A DNA stretch of 19,844 nt from DATKZH01 sp964505295 (GCA_964505295.1 CAZDHR010000081.1:1-19844), one strand, 5' to 3'; positions 1 through 7,738 are shown, counted from the first letter of the stretch. Notes: generated by a model not told the origin, from the letters alone. A program made the numbers and translations.

Positions 1-1023
1 GTCAAAACCCAAAAAGGCGTCGGCCATCTCGCCCTGATGGACATGCCCGAGCCCACGCCGGGACCGGGCGAGGGGTTGATCGAGGTCCGCGCGAGCGGGA
101 TCTGCGGGACCGACGTGCACGTCAAGCGCGATACGTTCCCCTACTGGCCGCCTGTGATCCTGGGACACGAGTTCTCCGGCGTCATCGTCGAGCTCGGCCC
201 CGAGTGCCGGCACTACGGTGTCGGCGACCGCGTGGTGGGCGAGCCCCACACGCGGCACTGCGGGCAGTGCTACCTCTGCCGCACGGGCAACGTGCAGATC
301 TGCCCGGAGAAGCGAAGCCCGGGTTGGGGTATTCACGGCTCGATGGCCAAGTACCTCGTGATGCCCGAGCAGCTCCTCCACCGCGTGCCCGACGCGATCG
401 ACTTCGACACGGCCGCGGTGATCGAGCCGACGGCCAACACGGTGCACGACGTGCTGGAACGGGCGGGCGTCACGGCCGGCGACTTCGTGGTCGTGCTCGG
501 CCCGGGGCCGATCGGGCTTCTGGCCGGGCTGACCGCCAAAGCGGCCGGCGCCCGGCACGTCGTCATGGTCGGCGCGCCCCCGGACGAGGGCCTGCGACTG
601 GACAAGGCCCGCGAGCTGGGGTTCGAGACCGTGCTCAACGCGGGCACCGACGACGTCGCCGAGGCCGTGATGGACCTGACCGGTGGAATCGGCGCCGACC
701 TGGTGGTAGAATGCTCGGGGGCGCCCCAGGCGATCGCCGGCACCGTGGACCTGATCCGCAAGAAGGGCAAGATCTGTGCCATCGGCCTGACGGGCGGGAA
801 GACGGTCGACTTCCCCTGGGAGAAAGCGGCGTTCCGCGTGGCCGACGTCCACTTCTGTCTTTCGACGAGCTACACCAGTTGGGACCGGACGATCCACCTC
901 GTGGCCACGGGCCAGATCCCGGCTGGGCGGGTGATTACGCACCGCATGCCGCTGGCCGATTGGGAAAAGGCCTTTGAGGAGATCGAGGCCCTGCGTGCGC
1001 TGAAGGTGATTTTGCACCCGTAG
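1..1023 (+). CDS. Zinc-dependent alcohol/sugar dehydrogenase (MDR family), 5' end cut by window edge
   Basis: Medium-chain dehydrogenase/reductase that would oxidise a secondary alcohol or polyol with NAD(P); sorbitol- and threonine-dehydrogenase-like enzymes are the closest family picture. The frame is open from base 1, so the ATG at 37 is probably internal and the true start lies upstream. With window codon 1 as residue 1, the catalytic zinc site is visible as ICGTDVH (Cys35) and GHE (His56, Glu57). The structural zinc site has Cys87, Cys90, Cys93 and Cys101. EPTANTVHD (around residue 142) is the usual position of the next active-site acid, and GPGPIG (about 165-170) is the Rossmann nucleotide loop. 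The 340 visible residues are close to the family's usual 340-350, so few are missing. The exact substrate cannot be read from sequence. A Tat-signal protein follows after 56 bases. Confidence 0.9.
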   Translation, partial: VKTQKGVGHLALMDMPEPTPGPGEGLIEVRASGICGTDVHVKRDTFPYWPPVILGHEFSGVIVELGPECRHYGVGDRVVGEPHTRHCGQCYLCRTGNVQICPEKRSPGWGIHGSMAKYLVMPEQLLHRVPDAIDFDTAAVIEPTANTVHDVLERAGVTAGDFVVVLGPGPIGLLAGLTAKAAGARHVVMVGAPPDEGLRLDKARELGFETVLNAGTDDVAEAVMDLTGGIGADLVVECSGAPQAIAGTVDLIRKKGKICAIGLTGGKTVDFPWEKAAFRVADVHFCLSTSYTSWDRTIHLVATGQIPAGRVITHRMPLADWEKAFEEIEALRALKVILHP

Positions 1024-1079
1024 ACGAGGACGCCGGGCGAGAGCCTGCGCGTCGCTGCCTTGACCATGCGGAGGGAATT

Positions 1080-1982
1080 ATGTCGAGCAAAGTGACACGG
1101 CGGCAGTTTCATCGTGACCTCGGCGCGCTCGGCGGGGCGCTGGTGATCGCCGTCGGTGCCGGCCCATCGCAGGGCGCGCCGGAGGAATCGAAGGGTCAAT
1201 CGGAGGCGCCCCGGCCGGCGTGCAACTTCCAGGCGTCGTTCATGACGTGGGACTTCCCGCCAGGCCCCGATCCGCGCCCTTACGCCCGGCACAACTGCCC
1301 GCTGGGCAACAAGGCCCGCATCCAGTTGGACGCGATCGTCGACGTCGTCGACGAAGAGACCGGCCACAGCGAGCGATTCGTGCTGATCGCCGCCTGCCGG
1401 GCCGAGTGGGTCTACGCCGAGGACCGCCTGTTCCAGATCCCCAGCCGCGAGTATCGCGTCATCTACTCGTTGACCCTGCAACGCACCATGGGGCGGAGCA
1501 TCACCTTCGAGGGTGAGTCGCCGCACGGCCATCCGGTGAGCGACAGCTTCCGATCGCTCGATATCGACGTGAAGACCTTCGCCCAGACCCGCGTCGAGAA
1601 GACGCCCGACGAGATCAACGCGGCGACCGCCGCCAACCTCCCGCTGGTCGGGCGAACGACGATCCGCGACCCCAAGCGCCGGGAGCGATACGTGCTCGAG
1701 TATCCGATCAAGACGATGAACTTCCGGCCGGAGAACGCGTCGTTCCAGGTCGACACGGGCCCGCTCTTGGTGCCCGACTTCGACTCCGCGGAGCCCGAGG
1801 CCATCGACCGGCTGGAGATGGCCCACGTCGCCTACAATCGCCTGGACCGGGCGGAGTTCATTCTCCGGCGTCCGACTCCCATCTGCGACGCCGACGGCAA
1901 GGAGCTGTGTCGCGTGTTGCACTATTCGGAGGTGAGGGAGCATCCCGCGTCGACCGAGATCCTCAGCGGCTGTCTCGCTTAG
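1080..1982 (+). CDS. Tat-exported protein of unknown function
   Basis: A 300-residue protein that I do not recognise. The N-terminus has a twin-arginine signal: TRRQF at residues 5-9, a hydrophobic stretch LGALGGALVIAVGAG, and a likely cleavage around residues 25-32. It is therefore probably exported folded. Two adjacent motifs suggest a compact beta-rich body: CNFQASFMTWDFPPGP, and a C-terminal segment with paired cysteines (CDADGKELC). No catalytic motif is evident. The start is supported by GGAGGG at 1070-1075, four bases before the ATG. It lies 56 bases after the dehydrogenase on the same strand and could be co-transcribed with it, but that gives no function. Downstream is a paired-hairpin repeat. 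Confidence 0.8.
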   Translation: MSSKVTRRQFHRDLGALGGALVIAVGAGPSQGAPEESKGQSEAPRPACNFQASFMTWDFPPGPDPRPYARHNCPLGNKARIQLDAIVDVVDEETGHSERFVLIAACRAEWVYAEDRLFQIPSREYRVIYSLTLQRTMGRSITFEGESPHGHPVSDSFRSLDIDVKTFAQTRVEKTPDEINAATAANLPLVGRTTIRDPKRRERYVLEYPIKTMNFRPENASFQVDTGPLLVPDFDSAEPEAIDRLEMAHVAYNRLDRAEFILRRPTPICDADGKELCRVLHYSEVREHPASTEILSGCLA

Positions 1983-2018
1983 CCGCAAGCCGACGGCGTG
2001 CGCCGGAAGAACAGATTT

Positions 2019-2129
2019 ACGCTCGTTCCTAAGCTCCGGCTTGGGAACGCACATGAGGGAGGCCGCCGGTTCCACAGGGGCAAAGCGGAGCTTCGCGGTT
2101 CCAGGTTCCCAAGCTGGAGCTTGGGAACC
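2019..2129 (+). repeat. Paired-hairpin intergenic repeat, family A, copy 1
   Basis: Two separate stem-loops. The first (2024-2049) has arms CGTTCCTAAGC and GCTTGGGAACG around TCCG, with one T:G wobble. The second (2104-2129) has perfect 12-base arms GGTTCCCAAGCT and AGCTTGGGAACC around GG. Between them is a GGAGCTTCGCGG block. The same components occur in reverse order and orientation at 4521-4611. The two-hairpin layout matches REPIN/BIME-type elements moved in trans by REP-associated Y1 transposases; no such transposase is in this window. Confidence 0.8.
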
Positions 2130-2168
2130 AGTGAAACGTGAACGTACCCCATAAGATGCGTACGAAGC

Positions 2169-2210
2169 CCACTCCTTACTCTCAACTCCGTACTCCCGAC
2201 TCCCCACTCC
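2169..2210 (+). repeat. Heptamer tandem repeat, six units of NNACTCC
   Basis: Six consecutive 7-base units: CCACTCC, TTACTCT, CAACTCC, GTACTCC, CGACTCC, CCACTCC. The first two positions vary freely, while ACTCC is fixed in five units (ACTCT in one). It sits between the family A repeat and the ribosome binding site of the Gfo/Idh/MocA gene, so it would lie in that gene's 5' leader or promoter region. Confidence 0.75.
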
Positions 2211-2215
2211 CAACC

Positions 2216-2221
2216 AAGGAG
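2216..2221 (+). promoter_or_regulatory. Ribosome binding site deciding the Gfo/Idh/MocA start
   Basis: AAGGAG, six bases before the ATG at 2228. The frame is open further upstream to an ATG at 2138, but that extension would encode the hairpin edge and the heptamer repeat. The site at 2216 therefore fixes the start at 2228. Confidence 0.8.
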
Positions 2222-2227
2222 AATGCG

Positions 2228-3298
2228 ATGGCCACCGGATTCGGAATCCTCGGCGCCGGGATGATCTCCGGCCTGCACGGGGCCGCCCTGAGGGACTCCG
2301 CCAAGGCCAAGCTGGTGGCCGTCTGCGACGTGGCGGAGGACCGGGCGCAGAAGCTGGCCGGCGACTACGCGCCGGACGCCGCCGTCTACACGAAGCTCGA
2401 CGACCTGCTGGCCGACCCGAACGTCGAGGTCCTCAGCGTCGTCACGCCCAACCACCTGCACACCGACGCCGTGCTGGCCGCGTTCGAGGCGGGCAAGCAC
2501 GTGCTCTGTGAGAAGCCGCCGGCCATGTCGCTCGAGGAAACCGATTGGATGATCGCGGCCGCGCGGCGCGCCGGGCGCAAGTTCGGCATCTTCGTCCAGT
2601 GCCGGATGCGGGAGCCGATCCGGCAGATCAAGCAGGCGCTCGCAGAGGGCCGTTTCGGCCGGCTCCTGCACGCCGACGCGGTGATGAAGTGGTACCGGAC
2701 CACCGAGTACTACCGGACCGATCCCTGGCGCTCCGACCGCCGCAGCGGGGCCGGCGTCACCATCCAGCACGCCTTCCACTACATCGATCTATTGAGCTAC
2801 CTGATCGGGCCCGCCCGGGACGTCCAGGCGCGGATGTCGAACCTCGCCCACCCGGAGCTGGAAATCGAGGATACGCTCGGCGCGCTCATCCATTTCGGCA
2901 ACGACGTGGTCGGCTCGGTCACGGCCAGCACGGCCCTCTGGCCGGGGGAAGACGTTCGGGTGGAAATCTACGGCGAGCGGGGCGCGGCCGTGATGAAGGG
3001 CGCGGTGCTCTCGCTCTGGCAGTTCCAGGAGGAGCGACCGGAAGACGAGGCCATCCGCCGGGCCGGCGACGCCGCCCAGGCTACCGCCGCCAGCGATCCG
3101 ACCGCGCTGCCGAGCGCCGAGCACCAGATGGTCATCGACGACTGCGTCGACGCCATCCGCGAGGACCGCGAGCCGGCCATCCCGTGTGAGAGCGTTCGCC
3201 CTACGCTGGAGATCGCCCTGGCCATGTACAAGTCGGCCCGGTTGGGCGAACGGCCGATCCACCTGCCCCTGGGAGACGAGCGGACCGTCTGGGACTGA
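2228..3298 (+). CDS. Gfo/Idh/MocA family NAD(P)-dependent oxidoreductase
   Basis: Cytoplasmic oxidoreductase of 356 residues, the family that oxidises or reduces sugars, inositols and their derivatives. The N-terminal Rossmann fold opens with GAGMISGLH (residues 9-17). The family EKP motif, which contains the catalytic lysine, is at 95-97 (CEKPPAMS). The C-terminal alpha/beta domain carries GVTIQHAFHYID (176-187), the position of the usual GGxxxDxGxHxxD motif. His184 and Asp187 are kept, but the first Asp is replaced by Gln. Length is normal for the family. An AAGGAG site six bases upstream supports the start. It ends 36 bases from the convergent DUF502 gene. The substrate is unknown; the neighbouring dehydrogenase suggests carbohydrate metabolism. 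Confidence 0.92.
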   Translation: MATGFGILGAGMISGLHGAALRDSAKAKLVAVCDVAEDRAQKLAGDYAPDAAVYTKLDDLLADPNVEVLSVVTPNHLHTDAVLAAFEAGKHVLCEKPPAMSLEETDWMIAAARRAGRKFGIFVQCRMREPIRQIKQALAEGRFGRLLHADAVMKWYRTTEYYRTDPWRSDRRSGAGVTIQHAFHYIDLLSYLIGPARDVQARMSNLAHPELEIEDTLGALIHFGNDVVGSVTASTALWPGEDVRVEIYGERGAAVMKGAVLSLWQFQEERPEDEAIRRAGDAAQATAASDPTALPSAEHQMVIDDCVDAIREDREPAIPCESVRPTLEIALAMYKSARLGERPIHLPLGDERTVWD

Positions 3299-3334
3299 GC
3301 CTTCCCGATTGCCGCGGCCCCGGCGGGAGCGAGG

Positions 3335-4048
3335 CTACGGCGCGCCTTCCGGGGAGCCGGGCGTCGCCCCCGGAGGGACGGCCGGGACGACGTACTTCTT
3401 GGGAATGACCTTCGACGACATCACGCCGATCGAGAAGTAAATCTGCATCAGGTCGTCGACGTGCATTTCCACCTTGTGGACCGAAGCGGCCGGGGCGAAG
3501 ATGATCCCCCCGGACATCGGCACGGGGGACGTGGGAATATAGACGATTTTGTACTCCCGATCCCCGAAGCGGTAGACGTCGTCGGAAACCAGAAGGCCGA
3601 GGAACCCGGCCCCCCCCTCTGCCCCGAAGGAGCAGTAGACGACGCCCATCCCTTTCACGTTGTCCTGCCCGTCGCCTTTGAGCATGTCGACGACCTGGAC
3701 CACGGGCTTGTAGAGGATGTTGACGATGGGGATCTGCTCCACCATGGAGTGAAATCTCTTCTCCACCTCGTTTCGGCCCAACGAAATCACGAACACCCCC
3801 AGCACCCAGATGGCGGCCAGCGCGACCACCCAGCCGAGAACGCTGGCGACCGTCGGATCGGTGACGAACCGCGCCCCGACCTTTCCGAGCCCCACGCCCA
3901 TCAGGCTTTCCGGACCGAGCCAATCCTGGAGGAAGGCCCCGACCCACGCCATGACGGCGACGGTGATGGCGATGGGAAGCACGATGAACAGGCCGGCCAG
4001 GAACACGGAGACCAAGTTCTGCCACGCCCAGTTGAGCGATCGCCTCAT
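3335..4048 (-). CDS. DUF502 family integral membrane protein
   Basis: A 237-residue membrane protein of the DUF502 family (PF04367), function not established. Two hydrophobic segments lie near the N-terminus: VFLAGLFIVLPIAITVAVMAW (about 14-34) and VASVLGWVVALAAIWVLGVFV (about 60-80). The family's soluble part follows: IPIVNILYKPVVQVVDML, then YKIVYIPTSPVPMSGGIIF, then a C-terminal DDLMQIYFSIGVMSS that matches the usual family ending. The tail after IPKKY is short and Pro/Gly-rich. The start is the ATG at 4048. AAGGAG lies seven bases upstream, and the ATG overlaps the TGA of the VOC gene as ATGA, so translation of the two is probably coupled. The frame is open further upstream, but that part only reads through the VOC gene. 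Confidence 0.88.
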   Translation of the reverse strand: MRRSLNWAWQNLVSVFLAGLFIVLPIAITVAVMAWVGAFLQDWLGPESLMGVGLGKVGARFVTDPTVASVLGWVVALAAIWVLGVFVISLGRNEVEKRFHSMVEQIPIVNILYKPVVQVVDMLKGDGQDNVKGMGVVYCSFGAEGGAGFLGLLVSDDVYRFGDREYKIVYIPTSPVPMSGGIIFAPAASVHKVEMHVDDLMQIYFSIGVMSSKVIPKKYVVPAVPPGATPGSPEGAP

Positions 4049-4395
4049 GGGAGTTCTCCTTCGCTTGGAGCCGCCGTATCTTTGTACTGGACAAACTCGA
4101 CGACCGCGCCGTCGGCCGTTTGGTAAAAGGCCGCGTAGCGGGGGCCGGCGTCGAACGGCTCGATGAGCACCTTCAGCCCTTCGCCGGCCGCCGCGAGGTC
4201 GTCGACGCGGTACGCCACGTGCGGCATCCGGCGAACCGGGCCCGTCACCGGGCTGTCCGGCTCGAAACGGAGCCACTCCACCCGGTACGGATGCTTCGTG
4301 AAATCCGTCACCCAGACGCGCGTCGCCGGCACGAACCGCTCGTCCGGCTTCTTCTCCGTGGTGACGATGCCGATGTGCTCGAAGTGCAAATCCAT
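4045..4395 (-). CDS. Glyoxalase/bleomycin-resistance (VOC) superfamily protein
   Basis: A small 116-residue single-domain VOC protein. Evidence is the opening MDLHFEHIGIVTT, a beta strand with the metal-ligand His in FEHIG, the central MPHVAYRVDDL (second half of the fold, again with His), and the closing GAVVEFVQYKD, whose Glu is the usual last metal ligand. This is the methylmalonyl-CoA epimerase/glyoxalase pattern; family members are metal-dependent isomerases, lyases or dioxygenases, and the reaction here is unknown. I chose the ATG at 4395; a TTG two codons earlier is also in frame. The ribosome binding site is weak. It overlaps the DUF502 gene by four bases. The 246-base gap upstream contains a paired-hairpin repeat, so it may have its own promoter rather than follow the epimerase gene. 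Confidence 0.82.
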   Translation of the reverse strand: MDLHFEHIGIVTTEKKPDERFVPATRVWVTDFTKHPYRVEWLRFEPDSPVTGPVRRMPHVAYRVDDLAAAGEGLKVLIEPFDAGPRYAAFYQTADGAVVEFVQYKDTAAPSEGELP

Positions 4396-4488
4396 GGGCA
4401 ATCCCCGTCGAGAGATCAGCCGAGGAGCAGCTCCCGCGTTGCCCCCGGGTCTTGCGCCGGGGGAAGGAATCTCCCCCTGCCCCCCGAA

Positions 4489-4522
4489 TTCCCCGACCCC
4501 CCTGGTTCCCCGACCCCCCTGG
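4489..4522 (+). repeat. 17-base direct duplication abutting the family A repeat
   Basis: The unit TTCCCCGACCCCCCTGG occurs twice head to tail (4489-4505 and 4506-4522). The second copy runs into the GGTTCCC start of the hairpin element at 4521, so the duplication borders that repeat. Confidence 0.8.
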
Positions 4523-4611
4523 TTCCCAAGCTCCTGCTTGGGAACCGGGTTCCGCGAAGCTCTGCGTCGCCCCCGCGGCGCGTTCCCAAGCTGGAACTTG
4601 GGAACGAGCGT
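4521..4611 (-). repeat. Paired-hairpin intergenic repeat, family A, copy 2 (inverted)
   Basis: First hairpin 4521-4546: 11-base perfect arms GGTTCCCAAGC and GCTTGGGAACC around TCCT. Second hairpin 4581-4606: 10-base perfect arms CGTTCCCAAG and CTTGGGAACG around CTGGAA, followed by AGCGT. Read on the minus strand, this gives the same order as copy 1 at 2019-2129: ACGCT flank, CG-type hairpin, AGCTTCGCGG block, GG-type hairpin. The spacer is about 20 bases shorter. It lies just downstream of the epimerase stop. Confidence 0.8.
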
Positions 4612-4641
4612 GAAAACCCGTCTCGGCCAGACGCAGGCGCT

Positions 4642-5697
4642 TCAGAACTGCCCGTCGCGGACCTCGAACCGGGTCGGCTTGCGGTACGTCGTGCAGCCGC
4701 GCCGCTGCCAATCGGCGATCCAGCGGATCATCTGCTGAGGCGTGACGCGAGGACGGCCGAGAAGCTTGTAACCGAGCTCGCCGTTGCTCAACAGCGCGTC
4801 CGGGGCTTCACTCCCGTTGAACTCGACCGGCTTGCCGAACAGCTTGCCGAACTCCTCGGCCACCTGCCGAACGCTCAGCGTATCGGGCCCGGCCGCATTG
4901 ACCGCCAGCGGCGGCGTGACCGCGTGCTCCAGCGCGCGGAGCACCATCGCGCTGGCGTCGCCCTGCCAGATGGCGTTGAAGTAGCCCATCGACAGTTCGA
5001 TCGGCTCCTCAGCGAGGACCTTCAGGGCGATATCGGTCAGCACGCCGTACCGCAACTCGTTGGCGTAGTTCAGGCGCACGAGCGTCACGGGGATATCGAG
5101 TGTGCGGCTGAAATAGCCGACCATCCGCTCGCGCCCCAGGCAACTCATGGCGTAGTCGCCGATCGGCCTGATCGGACCGTCCTCCTTCGCCCCGCCGCTG
5201 TCGGCCGGAACCATCGCGTACACGTTTCCCGTCGAGTAGGCGACGATCCGGCTCCGCCAGAAACGCTCGCAGACCAGTCCGGGCAGGTGGGTGTTGATCG
5301 CCCAAGTCGCCTCTTCCCGGCCGGCGGAGCCGAACTTCATCGCCGCCATGTGGATCACGTTGGGCACCTCGGGAAGCCCGTCCAGGTCCTTGCGCTCCAG
5401 AAGATCGGCGCAGATCAACTCGATGCCCTGCGACTCGAACCGCTTTCGCATCTTGGGCGGAACGAGCTTGTCCACGGCGATCACGCGCCGCGATACCCCG
5501 GCCTCGTCGGTGGCCCGCCGCGCCATGCGGGCGAGCGTGGGGCCGATCTTGCCGCAGGCACCCAACACGAGCAGGTCGCCCTCCACACGGCCCATCATCT
5601 CAATCACCTCGGGCGTGGGCCGGCTGAGAAGCTCCTCGAGCATCTCCACGTCTTCAATCGACTGCAAGTTTTCCAGTTCGCTTTCAGGCAGGTTCAT
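4642..5697 (-). CDS. NAD-dependent epimerase/dehydratase family protein (atypical extended SDR)
   Basis: A 351-residue extended short-chain dehydrogenase/reductase, the fold of nucleotide-sugar epimerases and dehydratases. A short N-terminal helical extension (ENLQSIEDVEMLEELLSRP) precedes the Rossmann fold. The NAD-binding loop is GACGKIG (residues 46-52), followed by an acidic residue in the next strand (VIAVD) and NVIHMAA before the active site. STGNVYA supplies the catalytic serine/threonine region. The expected YxxxK reads YAMSC (Tyr182 to Cys186), so the catalytic lysine is missing while the following GRE resembles the normal helix. The C-terminal part has VRLNYANELRYG and GDASAMVLRALEHA, as in substrate-binding halves of this family. 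The ATG at 5697 has GGAGGG five bases upstream; a TTG one codon earlier is less likely. It lies 59 bases after the MoeA-PBP gene and may be co-transcribed. Confidence 0.85.
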   Translation of the reverse strand: MNLPESELENLQSIEDVEMLEELLSRPTPEVIEMMGRVEGDLLVLGACGKIGPTLARMARRATDEAGVSRRVIAVDKLVPPKMRKRFESQGIELICADLLERKDLDGLPEVPNVIHMAAMKFGSAGREEATWAINTHLPGLVCERFWRSRIVAYSTGNVYAMVPADSGGAKEDGPIRPIGDYAMSCLGRERMVGYFSRTLDIPVTLVRLNYANELRYGVLTDIALKVLAEEPIELSMGYFNAIWQGDASAMVLRALEHAVTPPLAVNAAGPDTLSVRQVAEEFGKLFGKPVEFNGSEAPDALLSNGELGYKLLGRPRVTPQQMIRWIADWQRRGCTTYRKPTRFEVRDGQF

Positions 5698-5756
5698 CAA
5701 AACCCTCCACCAAGACTTCCCTCAGTCCCTATGCGTTGATAACCAATCATCAATCA

Positions 5757-7673
5757 TTATGCATCATTCAACCCGAATCCCATCTCCCCAAGCCGCCCGC
5801 GAACCTCGGGCTCCGAAAGCAAGCGGCGGAAGGCCACGACCGCCGGTCGATCGAACCGGGCGGCCGGGACCGCGAAGTCGTACTGCTCCTGTTCCAGGGG
5901 CAAGAAGCCCAGTCCGCTGCGCCTCGCCACCCACTCAATCGCCACGCCCCAGTCGGCCCGACCCTGCAACACGGCCGCCGCGACCGCGTTGTGGCTCTTC
6001 GCCTGGACGGCGTAGCCGGGCGGCTCCGTGCCCCCCAGCAGCCGGTCGATGAGGATTCGGGTGCCGCTCCCCCGGTTGCGATTGACCATCACCGAGCGAG
6101 GGTCGCCCTTCACCGCGGCGATCATCTCGCGAGCGCCCCGCCCCTCGAATCTCGCGTCCTCAGGGCGAAACACAACCCCTTGGAGCCGTCCGTAGCCCCG
6201 GACCAACCGGAGTTCGGGCGTCAGGTACGGCTCATTGTACCGACCCGTGTCTGGGTCCAACAGGTGCATGCCCGCCAAATCGCACTCACCCCGCTTGGCC
6301 GCCTCCAGGCCCCCGCTGGAGCCGACCGCCAGGAACTTGGTGCGAAACCCACGGTCCTCAAGCTCGCCTAACAGGAAGTCGAGCCCCACGCAATGGCTGC
6401 CGATCACTACCAGATCGGCGACCTGCAAATCGCCACCCAGAAGCTGCACCGTCACTGCCGCCCCGGCCTCGACGATCTCCTCGTGCCGCCCGATCGTCAC
6501 GAACCCGTCCGCCCGGCTGAAAGTCGTCACCGAGCCGGAGCCTTTTCCCATCGGGTAGGCCGCCAACTGATCCTCGCCCCCCACAAGCCCGACGAGCAAG
6601 TATTCGGTGCGGCCGATCTCCGAGTTGACCTTCACGGCCAGTCGCGCCTCGACCGACGACCGCTCCATCGCGGGCCGGCCCCCCAACACGCGAATGACCG
6701 GAGCAACGAACTCGTGAAACGTAAAGATGGCAGAAGTAGGAAAGCCAGGCAAAATCACCACCGGCTTCCCCTGCTGGGCTGCCAGGCAGATCGGCTTCCC
6801 CGGCTTGAGCGCGACCCCGTGAGCAACGATCCCCGGCTCGCCCAACTCGCTCACCACGCGGTACGACAAGTCGCCCGCCCCCTTGCTGGTCCCTCCAGAG
6901 AGTAGTACGACGTCCGCCCGTTCGAGTGCCTCGTCGAGCCCCCGGCGCAGTTGCTCCAGGTCATCATGCACGATGCCCAACGCGATCGGGTCGGCCCGAA
7001 GCTCGCGCACGGCGTCGGCCAGGATTCGGGCGTTCGAGTCGTAGACCAGCCCCGGGCGCATCGGCTCGCCGGGCGGGATGATCTCGTCGCCCGTCGAGAG
7101 GATCGCCACGCTGGGCCGCCGGAAGACCCGCACCCGATCGATCCCCAGGGCGGCCAGCACACCCGTCTCGCGGCTGGTGAGAACCTGGCCCCGGCGCAGC
7201 ACCGTCTCGCCCGACGAGACGTCGGTCCCCGCAAACGTGACGCCGAAGCCGGGCGTGACCGCCCGGGTGACGATCAACTGGCCGCGTTCGGTTTCCGTGT
7301 GCTCGACCATCACCACGGCGTCGGCCCCGCGGGGCAGCATGCCCCCCGTGGCAATCGCGGTGGCCACGCCGGGCGTCACTTCCTGCGTTGGCACCACGCC
7401 CGTGGCCAGGACTTCCTCCCGCAGCCTCAGCCGCCGCGGGTCCTCCTCCCGAGCCCCGTAGGTATCGGCCGCGCGCACGGCGTAGCCGTCGTAGTTCGAG
7501 CGGTCGAACGACGGCACGTCGACCTCGGCCACCACGTCCTCGGCAAGCACCCGCGAGAGCGCGTCGCGCAGCGCGACCTCCTCCGCCACCAAAGGCCGGC
7601 ACCGGATCGCCCCGCGGAACCGCCGCTCCGCTTCGTCGCGGTCGATGACTTCGAGGAATTGATCTTGGGACAT
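5757..7673 (-). CDS. moeA: MoeA fused to a periplasmic-binding-protein-like domain
   Basis: A 638-residue two-part protein. Residues 1 to about 400 are a complete MoeA, the molybdotransferase that inserts molybdate into adenylylated molybdopterin in the cytoplasm. Visible motifs are DVPSFDRSNYDGYAVR (about 52-67), STGDE (193-197), SGGTSKGAGD (259-268), ALKPGKP (288-294, both lysines kept) and LPGFPTS (308-314, where most MoeA have LPGNPVS). Residues about 420-638 are a PBP-like domain (PF12727 type) with VIGSHC, FLAVGSSGGLEAAKRGECDL, MVNRNRGSGTR and SHNAVAAAVLQGRADWGVA. This domain is known in MoeA fusions and binds or is thought to bind an oxyanion or cofactor precursor. There is no signal peptide, so the binding domain must act inside the cell. 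The ATG at 7673 has only a poor ribosome binding site; a TTG at 7691 is an alternative. A second moeA lies 65 bases upstream. Confidence 0.9.
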   Translation of the reverse strand: MSQDQFLEVIDRDEAERRFRGAIRCRPLVAEEVALRDALSRVLAEDVVAEVDVPSFDRSNYDGYAVRAADTYGAREEDPRRLRLREEVLATGVVPTQEVTPGVATAIATGGMLPRGADAVVMVEHTETERGQLIVTRAVTPGFGVTFAGTDVSSGETVLRRGQVLTSRETGVLAALGIDRVRVFRRPSVAILSTGDEIIPPGEPMRPGLVYDSNARILADAVRELRADPIALGIVHDDLEQLRRGLDEALERADVVLLSGGTSKGAGDLSYRVVSELGEPGIVAHGVALKPGKPICLAAQQGKPVVILPGFPTSAIFTFHEFVAPVIRVLGGRPAMERSSVEARLAVKVNSEIGRTEYLLVGLVGGEDQLAAYPMGKGSGSVTTFSRADGFVTIGRHEEIVEAGAAVTVQLLGGDLQVADLVVIGSHCVGLDFLLGELEDRGFRTKFLAVGSSGGLEAAKRGECDLAGMHLLDPDTGRYNEPYLTPELRLVRGYGRLQGVVFRPEDARFEGRGAREMIAAVKGDPRSVMVNRNRGSGTRILIDRLLGGTEPPGYAVQAKSHNAVAAAVLQGRADWGVAIEWVARRSGLGFLPLEQEQYDFAVPAARFDRPAVVAFRRLLSEPEVRGRLGEMGFGLNDA

Positions 7674-7682
7674 GGGGCGGCT

Positions 7683-7698
7683 AAGCCGCAAGCGGCTT
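7683..7698 (+). repeat. Perfect short palindrome between the two moeA genes
   Basis: AAGCCGC and GCGGCTT flank a central AA, giving a compact hairpin in the 65-base gap. It is not followed by a T-run on either strand, so an intrinsic terminator is unlikely. The core AGCCGCAAGC also occurs at 1981-1990, just after the Tat-protein stop. Confidence 0.5.
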
Positions 7699-7738
7699 CG
7701 TGATCGTTTCGGTTAGGATCGACTTGATCACACTCGAC

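Noticed and set aside
870..2213. 447-codon minus-strand frame over the Tat-protein gene
   Set aside because: It is antisense to the Tat-signal gene, and its first codons translate the heptamer repeat and a hairpin.
4120..5739. Long + strand open frame opposite the VOC and epimerase genes
   Set aside because: It runs through the hairpin repeat and two recognised minus-strand genes, and its composition is typical of antisense frames.
7683..7698. Intrinsic terminator between the two moeA genes
   Set aside because: The palindrome has a two-base centre and no T-run, and the genes are only 65 bases apart.
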